From Hyphomonadaceae bacterium (GTDB lineage Bacteria > Pseudomonadota > Alphaproteobacteria > Caulobacterales > Aquidulcibacteraceae), in contig JALOSP010000109.1 of NCBI GenBank assembly GCA_025458365.1, positions 1 through 5,627 on the forward strand: a stretch of 5,627 nt of DNA, given 5' to 3'. Numbering within the stretch: the first letter of the stretch is position 1; the number at the start of each line of letters is the position of its first letter. Positions 1-5,627 of the stretch are shown in pieces. The notes under the pieces are model-generated. The model was not told the origin of the DNA, made no database searches, and was given only the letters and a program-made list of their open reading frames with translations. The position numbers and the translations under genes are program-made.

Positions 1-301
1 CCGTATCGGCACTGGCGCTGGCCAGGCCGGTGGCTTCACCGGGCACACAGTGTTGTTCGACAGGAATGGGCGTAGCACTGCAATCACAGCGCGCCAGCAT
101 GGCGGCGTGGGGTTCGACAGCAATGATCCGGTCCACACGTGCGGGATCGAAGAACGGCAGATTGGTGCCGGTACCAAACCCGATATCGACAACAATGCCA
201 GAAGCTTGCGGGATGATCTTCGCACGTTGACGGGCAATCGGTTTTGTGCCGCAGGCACAGCCGATCAGGCGCGGCAGGATATGGTCGGCATAGAGACCCA
301 C
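1..301 (-). CDS. Class I SAM-dependent methyltransferase, N-terminal part (runs off left edge)
   Basis: This gene starts at a GTG (301-299) and stays open to the window edge, giving 100 residues. The protein opens VGLYADHILPRLIGCACGTK, an N-terminus I associate with small UbiE/METTL7-like methyltransferases that usually begin MG(L/F)Y; this supports the GTG start. SAM-binding motif I follows at residues 37-47 (VVDIGFGTGTN). The acidic residue ending strand 2, which normally contacts the SAM ribose, is E63 in AVEPHAAML. The stretch near residues 88-99 (GEATGLASASAD) matches the loop before motif III in this family. The acceptor substrate cannot be told: these enzymes methylate small molecules, quinones or lipids. 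It begins 9 bp after the Nudix stop in the same frame, so it is probably translated from the same mRNA. No good Shine-Dalgarno is visible. The family call is firm; the C-terminal half is outside the window. Confidence 0.88.
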   Translation of the reverse strand, partial: MGLYADHILPRLIGCACGTKPIARQRAKIIPQASGIVVDIGFGTGTNLPFFDPARVDRIIAVEPHAAMLARCDCSATPIPVEQHCVPGEATGLASASADT

Positions 302-310
302 GGCAGGCGC

Positions 311-778
311 CTAACGGCCTGCGTTGCGCCACTGCTCGCGCATCCATGACAGGATGGCCCAGGCGTGGCTGTCGTGGCGCACCTTGCGCAGGGCATCTTC
401 TGGCGTCACCCAGACCAGTTCGTGATCCGGCTCGGTCGGGCGGCCATCATTGGCGGTCATCTCGACTTCAAAGAAGCTGGCCAAAGAATTGAGCGGTGCG
501 CCTTCATTGTTCCAGAATTGCCCGGCCCGCCCCAGCGCCCGGATTGGCCACACGGTGAGCCCGGTTTCCTCCTCGAACTCGCGGATCAAGGCGTCAGCGT
601 CGCTTTCCCCGCTTTCGATACCGCCGCCGGGCAGGTCATAACGGAACGGGTGGGCCTTGCCGATTCTGACCAGCGCCAGCTTGCCGCCATTACCGGTGCA
701 GATGCCGTGGACATTGAACCGCTCGGTATAGCGGACCTGATGCTCGGTCTTGCCGAATTGAAGTGCGAAATGCGCCAT
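311..778 (-). CDS. Nudix hydrolase (MutT-like), 155 aa
   Basis: This is a complete single-domain Nudix protein. The signature GX5EX7REUXEEXGU is perfect at residues 52-74: G52, E58, R66, E67, E70, E71, G73 and L74, with the REFEEE core supplying the metal-binding glutamates. The preceding YDLPGG (47-52) is also typical. Such enzymes hydrolyse a nucleoside diphosphate linked to another moiety, using Mg2+ or Mn2+. The substrate (oxidised dNTP, ADP-ribose, other) is not readable from the sequence. There is no signal peptide or membrane segment, so it should be cytoplasmic. The ATG at 778 is the first possible start, because an in-frame TAG lies at 790-788. The Shine-Dalgarno is weak (TTGGA, poorly spaced). 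The gene sits 41 bp after rnr and 9 bp before the methyltransferase, which suggests co-transcription. Confidence 0.95.
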   Translation of the reverse strand: MAHFALQFGKTEHQVRYTERFNVHGICTGNGGKLALVRIGKAHPFRYDLPGGGIESGESDADALIREFEEETGLTVWPIRALGRAGQFWNNEGAPLNSLASFFEVEMTANDGRPTEPDHELVWVTPEDALRKVRHDSHAWAILSWMREQWRNAGR

Positions 779-800
779 GACGATTTGCTAGTCCAACTGG

Positions 801-820
801 AAGCGGCTTGAAAGCGGCTT
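801..820. repeat. Tandem 9-bp repeat in the rnr-nudix gap
   Basis: Two exact copies of AAGCGGCTT (plus strand) lie at 801-809 and 812-820, an 11-bp period. Each copy is itself a near-palindrome (AAGC, one base, GCTT). They occupy the short spacer between the rnr stop (820-822) and the nudix start, next to a perfect 10-bp palindrome gcggcgccgc (823-832) formed by the last rnr codons. On the mRNA these could pair with each other or with the palindrome, but there is no U-run, so an intrinsic terminator is unlikely. The repeats are plain in the sequence; a function is not shown. Confidence 0.45.
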
Positions 821-3156
821 TAGCGGCGCCGCGTGACGCCGCGCTTGCCACTGGTGCTGTGACCCATCGGTCGCCCGCCGCGTGGTGCGGGGGTGGAGCG
901 TGAGGCCCGGCGTCCGGCATTGCGACCGGGCGGCTTGCCGGTCAGCGCACTGCTCACCATGTCGAACAACAACCCGCCGGTGACCGGTGTGGCCTCCATG
1001 AGGCGCACCTCGACAACCCGGCCCAAAGTCCAGCGGTCCCCGGTTTCAGTCCCGATCAGCGCCTGACCGACTTCGTCGTGCACGAAATACTCCTGGCCAA
1101 GCCTGGTGACGGGGACCAGGCCATCGGCGCCGGTCTCCTCCAGCCGTACGAACAGGCCGAATTTGGTGACGCTGGAAATACGCGCGGCAAAAACCACCCC
1201 CACCCGTTCGGACAGGAAAGCCGCCACATAGCGGTCAGTCGCCTCGCGTTCGGCGGCCATGGCACGCCGCTCGGTGTTGGAGATTGCCTCGGCAACCTTG
1301 GCAAGGTCCGGCCCGCCAGACCCGGCCTTCAACCCGTCATCGCCAAAGCCCAGCGCACCAATCAGCGCCCGGTGGACAACCAAGTCGGCATAGCGCCGGA
1401 TCGGGCTGGTGAAGTGGGCATAGCGGGCCAGATGCAGGCCGAAGTGGCCGATATTGGCGGTGTCATAGATCGCCTGCATCTGGGTGCGCAGCACCATCTC
1501 GTTGATCATGGCGAAATGTTCTGTGGTGGCGGCGTGCGCCAGAACGGTATTGAACCGGGCAGGGGTGGGCGGCTGGCCCTTGGCCCATTTGAAATCCACC
1601 GTGGCCAGAAAATCTGCCAGCGCGGCCAGCTTGGTCTGGCTTGGCGTGTCATGGACCCGGTAGATCACCGGTGCACGGTGCTTTTCCAGCTCCTCGGCGG
1701 CGGCCACATTGGCCTGGATCATCATTTCCTCGATCAGCCGGTGGGCTTCGAGCTGGACGCGGGTCTTGATCGAGACGACCTTGCCGTCCTCCGACAGCTC
1801 GACCTTGCGTTCGGTGGAGGTGATTTCCAGCGGTTCGCGCCGGGCCCGCGCCTGCATCAGGGCGGCGTGCGCAGCCCACAGCGGCTTCAGCACCGGTTCC
1901 AGCAATGGGCCGGTCTGCTCGTCTGGCGTACCATCGATGGCGGCTTGCGCCTGCTCATAGGACAGGCTGGCATGGGAATGCATCAGGGCCCGCAGAAAGC
2001 GGTGGCTCTTTTTGGTGCCATCAGCGGCAATTTCGATCTCGACGGCCAGCACCGGCCGGTCAGCCCCCTCGATCAGGCTGCACAGGTCTGCCGACAGCTC
2101 TTCAGGCAGCATCGGCACGACCCGGTCGGGAAAATACACCGAATTGCCGCGCTCCAGAGCCCCGGCATCCAGCGCCGAGCGTGGCGTGACGTAATGGGCC
2201 ACGTCAGCGATCGCCACGGTGATCCTGAACCCGCCGCCGGATAGGGCCTCGGCATGGACCGCATCATCATGGTCGCGCGCATCGGGTGGGTCGATGGTAA
2301 TCAGCGGGCGGGCGCGCAAATCGGTGCGCTTGCCAAGGGCGGTGATCAGGCGGGCAGACCGGGCTTCGTCCAGCTCCTCGTCAGAAAACCCGACGGGAAT
2401 GCCATGGGCGGCAATCGCCAGCATGGAGGCCGCGCGCGGGTTGTCGCTGTGGCCGATGATTTCGATGATCTCGGCCTTCTTCGGACTATAGCCCTTGCCC
2501 GGCAGAAGCCGCACGGCCACCAGATCGCCGTCGTCCGCATCGCGGCGATGATGCGGCAGGATGACGAATTCGCCCTTGGTCTTCTTGTCAGCCGGCACCA
2601 CGATGCCACCCACGCCGGGCCCTGGACCACTGGCATGGAACACGCCGTAGTACTTCGTGGCCACCGCGCCCAAGGCCTTCAGCACCACCACTTCGTGGCT
2701 GCCATCGTTGGCCGTGCGGGTCTTGCCGACAAACCGGCTGCCAGTGCCCAAGGCAGGCGGTGGCGGCCCCTTGGCGCCGTGGCGCGGAACAGTGATCAGC
2801 AGCGGCGGCCCATAGAGCCCGTCGCGACCAGTGGCGCGGGCCAGAAGCTCACCCTCATTGTCGATCCCGACGACTTCGAACACACCGCCACCAGGTATGG
2901 CATCACGCGACGCCACGGCCTTGCGGCCCGGCGCCTCCACCGTGCCGTCAAGCCTCAAGTCTTTCAGCAGGGCATTCAGGATACGCCGGTCATCGCCACG
3001 CACGCCAAACGCCTTGGCAATCTCTTTCGGCGTCAGCGCTGTGCGCGCTTCTGCCAGAAATGCCAGCAGCACCTCACGGGTCGGGACACCGCCGCCGGGA
3101 CGCGAGCGCCGCCCGCTGCCACTGCGCGCGGTCTTGCCAGCCTTGCCGCCTTTCAT
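820..3156 (-). CDS. rnr: Ribonuclease R (3'-5' exoribonuclease, RNB family), 778 aa
   Basis: RNase R degrades structured RNA processively from the 3' end and acts in mRNA decay, rRNA quality control and tmRNA-linked clearance. Domains in order: a basic N-terminus (2-20), a winged-helix-like region (about 25-80), cold-shock/OB-like domains (about 85-235), the RNB catalytic domain (about 280-600), an S1 domain (about 651-735) and an Arg/Lys-rich tail (741-778). The catalytic run TIDPPDARDHDDAV gives metal-binding candidates D289, D295, D297 and D298. The second RNB signature HFTSPIRRYADLVVHR is at 581-596. Length fits the family. I chose ATG 3156 because the protein then opens MKGGKAGK, like the lysine-rich start of relatives. 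An upstream in-frame ATG at 3243 would overlap the bactofilin by 44 bp and add 29 residues that I do not recognise as family sequence. No clear Shine-Dalgarno precedes 3156, so coupling to upstream translation is possible. Confidence 0.97.
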   Translation of the reverse strand: MKGGKAGKTARSGSGRRSRPGGGVPTREVLLAFLAEARTALTPKEIAKAFGVRGDDRRILNALLKDLRLDGTVEAPGRKAVASRDAIPGGGVFEVVGIDNEGELLARATGRDGLYGPPLLITVPRHGAKGPPPPALGTGSRFVGKTRTANDGSHEVVVLKALGAVATKYYGVFHASGPGPGVGGIVVPADKKTKGEFVILPHHRRDADDGDLVAVRLLPGKGYSPKKAEIIEIIGHSDNPRAASMLAIAAHGIPVGFSDEELDEARSARLITALGKRTDLRARPLITIDPPDARDHDDAVHAEALSGGGFRITVAIADVAHYVTPRSALDAGALERGNSVYFPDRVVPMLPEELSADLCSLIEGADRPVLAVEIEIAADGTKKSHRFLRALMHSHASLSYEQAQAAIDGTPDEQTGPLLEPVLKPLWAAHAALMQARARREPLEITSTERKVELSEDGKVVSIKTRVQLEAHRLIEEMMIQANVAAAEELEKHRAPVIYRVHDTPSQTKLAALADFLATVDFKWAKGQPPTPARFNTVLAHAATTEHFAMINEMVLRTQMQAIYDTANIGHFGLHLARYAHFTSPIRRYADLVVHRALIGALGFGDDGLKAGSGGPDLAKVAEAISNTERRAMAAEREATDRYVAAFLSERVGVVFAARISSVTKFGLFVRLEETGADGLVPVTRLGQEYFVHDEVGQALIGTETGDRWTLGRVVEVRLMEATPVTGGLLFDMVSSALTGKPPGRNAGRRASRSTPAPRGGRPMGHSTSGKRGVTRRR

Positions 3157-3199
3157 GGGCGCGGCTTCATTGGCGGGAGGTCCAGACGCCAGCCGCCAT
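3153..3199 (-). other. Two overlapping mini-ORFs linking bactofilin stop to rnr start
   Basis: The bactofilin stop is followed directly by an ATG (TAGATG, 3202-3197). That ATG opens a 10-codon ORF (MAAGVWTSRQ) ending in TGA at 3169-3167. This stop overlaps a second ATG (3170-3168) in an ATGA. The second ORF, MKPRP, ends in TGA at 3155-3153, which overlaps the rnr ATG (3156-3154) in another ATGA. Ribosomes finishing the bactofilin could in principle restart stepwise into rnr, which lacks an obvious ribosome binding site. The arrangement is visible in the bases; that it is translated or regulatory is only an inference, and the peptides look like nothing known to me. Confidence 0.3.
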
Positions 3200-3745
3200 C
3201 TAGCTGTTGACGAACCCGTCGCCCAATTCCCCGGCCAGCGCACTGGCAGGTTCGGGCGCGCTCACCGCCGGGGCAGCGGCAGCGGGCAGGGCAGGCACAT
3301 CGGCCAGCGGATCGGCCAGTCGTTTCGAGCGGCCTTCAAAGGCCCCGCCTTCTTCGATCACCAGAATCGCGTGTGTCAGGTCGCCTGCAATCGCTCCAGT
3401 CCCCGCCAACTGGATCGACCGGGCCGTCACATTGCCAGTGACCTTGCCGCGCACGGTCGCGACCGTGCCGGTCACGCTGCCTTCGACCGCCCCACCATTG
3501 CCGACGGTTACGGTTTCGGCACGCACATCGCCTTGCACAACCCCGTCCACCTGGATGTCGCCGCCGGAGGAAATCGAGCCAGAGACCACGGCACCGGCCG
3601 CAATCACGGTCACGCCGCTGCGGGCTGCCCCGCCGGTGATGGCGCGCGGTGCAGGCCCGGTGCCGACATTGCTGCTGGCGGGCGCCGGTGTGGCGTCCAG
3701 AGGTGTATCTTCATCCTCGCGGGTCTTGTTTCCCCAGATCGCCAT
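3200..3745 (-). CDS. Bactofilin (polymer-forming cytoskeletal protein, DUF583), 181 aa
   Basis: Bactofilins polymerise without nucleotide into membrane-associated filaments that position cell-wall enzymes and help set cell shape. The protein has three parts. Residues 1-43 are a flexible, charged then Ala/Pro/Gly-rich N-terminus. Residues about 44-138 form the core, made of short repeating strands with regularly placed Gly and Val (VIAAGAVVSGSIS, IQVDGVVQGDV, VTVGNGGAVEGSV and so on), the pattern of a right-handed beta-helix. Residues 139-181 are an Ala/Pro-rich tail. There are no cysteines and no transmembrane helix; the N-terminal MAIWG could be a short membrane-targeting peptide, as in some bactofilins. 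I chose ATG 3745 because AAGGA sits 9 nt upstream and because MAIWGNK is a plausible bactofilin start. A GTG at 3775 would add ten residues without support. Many bactofilin genes adjoin an M23 peptidase gene; here the neighbours are bcp and rnr. Confidence 0.94.
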   Translation of the reverse strand: MAIWGNKTREDEDTPLDATPAPASSNVGTGPAPRAITGGAARSGVTVIAAGAVVSGSISSGGDIQVDGVVQGDVRAETVTVGNGGAVEGSVTGTVATVRGKVTGNVTARSIQLAGTGAIAGDLTHAILVIEEGGAFEGRSKRLADPLADVPALPAAAAPAVSAPEPASALAGELGDGFVNS

Positions 3746-3754
3746 GATGGTGTT

Positions 3755-3759
3755 TCCTT
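3755..3759 (-). promoter_or_regulatory. Shine-Dalgarno deciding the bactofilin start
   Basis: On the minus strand AAGGA ends 9 nt before the ATG at 3745. It supports that ATG over the in-frame GTG at 3775, which has no comparable site. Confidence 0.65.
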
Positions 3760-3815
3760 GTTCAAATACAGCCACGGATGGCTTCAGGAGCTGTCTGTTG
3801 TCGCGCGCGGGCGGG

Positions 3816-3835
3816 TCAGGTGCAACCTGATAATC
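3816..3835 (-). promoter_or_regulatory. Inverted repeat and weak promoter-like box upstream of bactofilin
   Basis: The bcp-bactofilin spacer holds a perfect inverted repeat, TCAGGT-3 nt-ACCTGA (3816-3830). Directly upstream on the minus strand is TGCGATTAT, which resembles an extended -10 box (GATTAT at 3835-3830, four of six matches to TATAAT). No good -35 hexamer lies at the right distance. If this is a promoter, transcription would start inside or just after the repeat and leave a leader of roughly 70 nt before the bactofilin ATG, so the repeat could be an operator or a leader hairpin. A terminator for tyrS-bcp is less likely, as no U-run follows. The repeat is certain; its role is a guess. 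Confidence 0.25.
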
Positions 3836-3871
3836 GCAGTCGGTGACAGAAATCGAGGGGCTCGCGGATGA

Positions 3872-4339
3872 TCAACCCAGCGCCTGCGCCGCGGCCAGCA
3901 CATCGCGAGCATGACCTGGCACTTTGACCTTGTTCCAGACTTTGGCGATCACGCCATCGGCGCCGATCAGGAAGGTTGCCCGCTCCATCCCCATGTATTG
4001 TCGGCCATACATGCTCTTTTCCACCCAGACCCCATAGTCAGCCGCAACAGAGGTTTCGGTGTCGGCGGCCAGGATGACCGAGAGCTCGTACTTGGCCTTG
4101 AACCGGTCGTGGCTTTTCGCACTGTCCTTCGAGATTCCGATGACGGTGGTGTCTGCCGCGGCAAATTCGCTCGCCAGTTCGGTGAAGTCCTGGGCCTCGC
4201 GGGTGCAGCCTGACGTGTCGTCCTTGGGATAGAAATAGACCACGACCTTGCCACCCTGCAGCGACGACAGGGTGAGCGACCTACCGCCATCAGTGGCCAG
4301 GGTGAAGTCCGGGGCAGGGGTTCCAGCAACGAGCGACAT
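3872..4339 (-). CDS. bcp: Thioredoxin-dependent peroxiredoxin, Bcp/PrxQ type, 155 aa
   Basis: This cytoplasmic enzyme reduces hydrogen peroxide and organic hydroperoxides. It is a complete thioredoxin-fold protein of the usual Bcp length. The family opening GTPAPDFTL is at residues 6-14. The active-site block YFYPKDDTSGCTREAQDF (35-52) carries P38, T42 and peroxidatic C45, and the conserved active-site arginine is R120 in MERATFLIG. C45 is the only cysteine: position 50, where E. coli Bcp has its resolving cysteine, is Q50. The protein should therefore work as a 1-Cys enzyme or form a mixed disulfide with an outside thiol. The ATG at 4339 is backed by AGGAGA 7 nt upstream. The gene follows tyrS by 23 bp, suggesting co-transcription, and is separated from the bactofilin by 126 bp. 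Confidence 0.96.
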   Translation of the reverse strand: MSLVAGTPAPDFTLATDGGRSLTLSSLQGGKVVVYFYPKDDTSGCTREAQDFTELASEFAAADTTVIGISKDSAKSHDRFKAKYELSVILAADTETSVAADYGVWVEKSMYGRQYMGMERATFLIGADGVIAKVWNKVKVPGHARDVLAAAQALG

Positions 4340-4346
4340 GGGTGTT

Positions 4347-4352
4347 TCTCCT
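4347..4352 (-). promoter_or_regulatory. Strong Shine-Dalgarno of bcp
   Basis: AGGAGA on the minus strand lies 7 nt before the bcp ATG. It is the best ribosome binding site in the window, in contrast to the weak or absent sites before rnr, nudix and the methyltransferase. It lies in the 23-bp tyrS-bcp gap, so bcp can be initiated independently of tyrS termination. Confidence 0.7.
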
Positions 4353-4362
4353 GTTTGTGCGG

Positions 4363-5601
4363 TCAGACCAGCGTCACGACGACGTGCTTCTTCTTGCCCA
4401 GCGACAACTTGACCCGGCCGGTTTGGCGCAAGGCGGCAGGGACCGGCGCATTGGCATCATTGACGACCACGTCATCGACCTTCAGCCCACCTCCTGCGAT
4501 CTGCCGCTTTGCCTCGCCGTTGGACGCCACCAGACCGGCGGCCACGAACAAGGCGTTCAAGCTGGCAGGCGCCTCCGCCATGGTGACCTCGGGCAGGCTG
4601 GCGGCCTCACCGACACCGGCAAATTGCGCCTGTGCGGTGGCAGCAGCGGCATCCGCAGCGTCCTGGCCGTGCAGCATGGCGGTGATGGCATTGGCCAGCA
4701 CGATCTTGGCCTGGTTGATCTCGGCGCCTTGCAGGGCGCCAAGACGCCTGACCTCATCCATCGGGATGTCGGTCATCCTGGCCAGCAGCGGGGTGACATC
4801 AGCATCATCCACATTGCGCCAGTATTGCCAGTAGTCGAACGGGGCCAGCATGTCGGCATTGAGCCAGATTGCGCCATGGACCGACTTGCCCATCTTCTGG
4901 CCTGCCGCATTCATCAACAGCGGCTGGGTCAGGCCCAAAGCCTCGTAGCCATCGGCCCGGCGGCACAATTCCACGCCTTGCACGATGTTGCCCCACTGGT
5001 CGGAGCCGCCCATCTGCAACCGGCAGTCATGACGGCGCGACAGTTCGAGGAAGTCATAGGCCTGCATCAGCATGTAGTTGAATTCGAGGAAAGTGATCGG
5101 CAATTCGGCGTCCAGCCGCCGCTTGACGATGTCGAGCGCGATCATCTTGTTGATCGTGAAGTGGCGTCCGATGTCGCGCAGCATGTCGAGCCACTTCACC
5201 TGGCACAGCCAGTCGGCATTATCGACCATGATGGCATCGGTGCGGCCTGCACCAAATGTCAGGTAGTGGGCAAACACGGTCTTGATCGAGGCCTTGTTGG
5301 CATCGATCACGGCATCGCTCAGCACGGGGCGGGCTTCATTCTTGTCAGACGGATCGCCCACCTTGGTGGTGCCGCCGCCCATCAGCACGATCGGCCGATG
5401 CCCCGCCTGCTGCAAATGGCGCAGCATCATGATCGAAACCAGATTGCCGATGTGGAGCGAAGGCGCCGTGCAATCAAAGCCGACATAGGCCGTGATCGGC
5501 GAGCCCTTGCCCGCCGCGCCATCCAGCGCCGCGCTATCTGTGATCTGGTGAATAAACCCGCGCGTTTCGAGACGGCGGAGAAAGTCGCTGCTGTAGGTCA
5601 T
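4363..5601 (-). CDS. tyrS: Tyrosyl-tRNA synthetase (class Ic), 412 aa
   Basis: TyrRS activates tyrosine with ATP and charges tRNA-Tyr in the cytoplasm. The protein is complete and of normal bacterial length. The Rossmann catalytic domain covers about residues 30-240. The HIGH-type motif is HIGN (50-53) and the KMSKS-type motif is KMGKS (236-240). Tyrosine-binding residues by comparison with the Geobacillus enzyme are Y39, D83 (in GDPSDK), Y176, Q180, D183 and Q202 (in GSDQWGN). A C-terminal S4 RNA-binding domain spans about 347-411. Residue 44 is Cys in GFDCTAPS, where many TyrRS have Pro. The start MTYSSDFLRRLETRGFIHQ fits the family and only 26 bp of upstream sequence is present, without a convincing Shine-Dalgarno or promoter. 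It is the first gene of the visible run and leads into bcp. Confidence 0.98.
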   Translation of the reverse strand: MTYSSDFLRRLETRGFIHQITDSAALDGAAGKGSPITAYVGFDCTAPSLHIGNLVSIMMLRHLQQAGHRPIVLMGGGTTKVGDPSDKNEARPVLSDAVIDANKASIKTVFAHYLTFGAGRTDAIMVDNADWLCQVKWLDMLRDIGRHFTINKMIALDIVKRRLDAELPITFLEFNYMLMQAYDFLELSRRHDCRLQMGGSDQWGNIVQGVELCRRADGYEALGLTQPLLMNAAGQKMGKSVHGAIWLNADMLAPFDYWQYWRNVDDADVTPLLARMTDIPMDEVRRLGALQGAEINQAKIVLANAITAMLHGQDAADAAAATAQAQFAGVGEAASLPEVTMAEAPASLNALFVAAGLVASNGEAKRQIAGGGLKVDDVVVNDANAPVPAALRQTGRVKLSLGKKKHVVVTLV

Positions 5602-5627
5602 GGCGGTGCCGGCTTTACGGTGAGACG

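Noticed and set aside
84..347. Minus-strand open frame of 87 codons at the left end
   Set aside because: It overlaps the Nudix 3' end and the methyltransferase in another frame. The methyltransferase frame carries a clear SAM-binding motif and this one has none.
1078..2244. Long plus-strand open frame (388 codons) opposite rnr
   Set aside because: It is wholly antisense to the RNB catalytic and S1 regions of RNase R, its product matches no family I know, and such mirror frames are common in GC-rich DNA.
2254..3210. Second long plus-strand open frame (318 codons) opposite the N-terminal part of rnr
   Set aside because: It is antisense to well-conserved RNase R sequence, with a His/Gln/Arg/Gly-rich product lacking recognisable domains. 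It is a shadow frame.
3157..3243. Upstream in-frame ATG (3243) for RNase R
   Set aside because: The extra 29 residues are read from bases that also encode the bactofilin C-terminus and do not look like an RNase R N-terminus. ATG 3156 gives a typical lysine-rich start.
3746..3775. GTG start at 3775 for the bactofilin
   Set aside because: It adds ten residues without family support and has no ribosome binding site, whereas ATG 3745 has AAGGA at a good distance.
2831..3871. Plus-strand open frame spanning the rnr start, the bactofilin and the spacer
   Set aside because: It crosses two convincing minus-strand genes, its composition is low in information, and no domain is recognisable.
3855..3871. 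Short hairpin just after the bcp stop as a terminator
   Set aside because: The CGAG/CTCG stem is only 4 bp and what follows is not a real U-run, so I cannot support an intrinsic terminator.

Overview
All six genes that I can support lie on the minus strand and read from right to left. The sequence is GC-rich and densely packed. The protein features point to an alphaproteobacterium, most likely a member of the Sphingomonadales or a close relative: a TyrRS with a GFDCTAPSLHIGN active-site block, an RNase R with an RDHDDAV catalytic run and a basic tail, and a small bactofilin. That placement is inferred from remembered family resemblance, not from a search.

Layout in transcription order: (1) tyrS, tyrosyl-tRNA synthetase, 5601 to 4363, complete. 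(2) A Bcp/PrxQ-type peroxiredoxin, 4339 to 3872, 23 bp downstream behind a strong Shine-Dalgarno. (3) A 126-bp spacer, the longest non-coding stretch in the window, with a perfect 6-bp inverted repeat and a weak promoter-like box. (4) A bactofilin (polymer-forming cytoskeletal protein), 3745 to 3200. (5) rnr, RNase R, 3156 to 820. (6) A Nudix hydrolase, 778 to 311. (7) The first 100 codons of a class I SAM-dependent methyltransferase, from GTG at 301 and running off the left edge.

Spacings suggest two transcription units: tyrS-bcp, then bactofilin-rnr-nudix-methyltransferase with gaps of 43, 41 and 9 bp. The genes do not form one pathway. They cover translation (TyrRS), peroxide defence (Bcp), cell shape or envelope scaffolding (bactofilin), RNA turnover (RNase R), nucleotide clean-up (Nudix) and an unassigned methyl transfer.

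This looks like ordinary chromosomal core sequence. I see no mobile element, CRISPR array, tRNA, rRNA or obvious new system. The most notable details are at gene junctions: a chain of two tiny ORFs with overlapping stop/start codons linking the bactofilin stop to the RNase R start, and a methyltransferase in the same frame as the Nudix gene, separated from it by one TAG. The peroxiredoxin also has a single cysteine, and the bactofilin has no M23 peptidase gene directly beside it.
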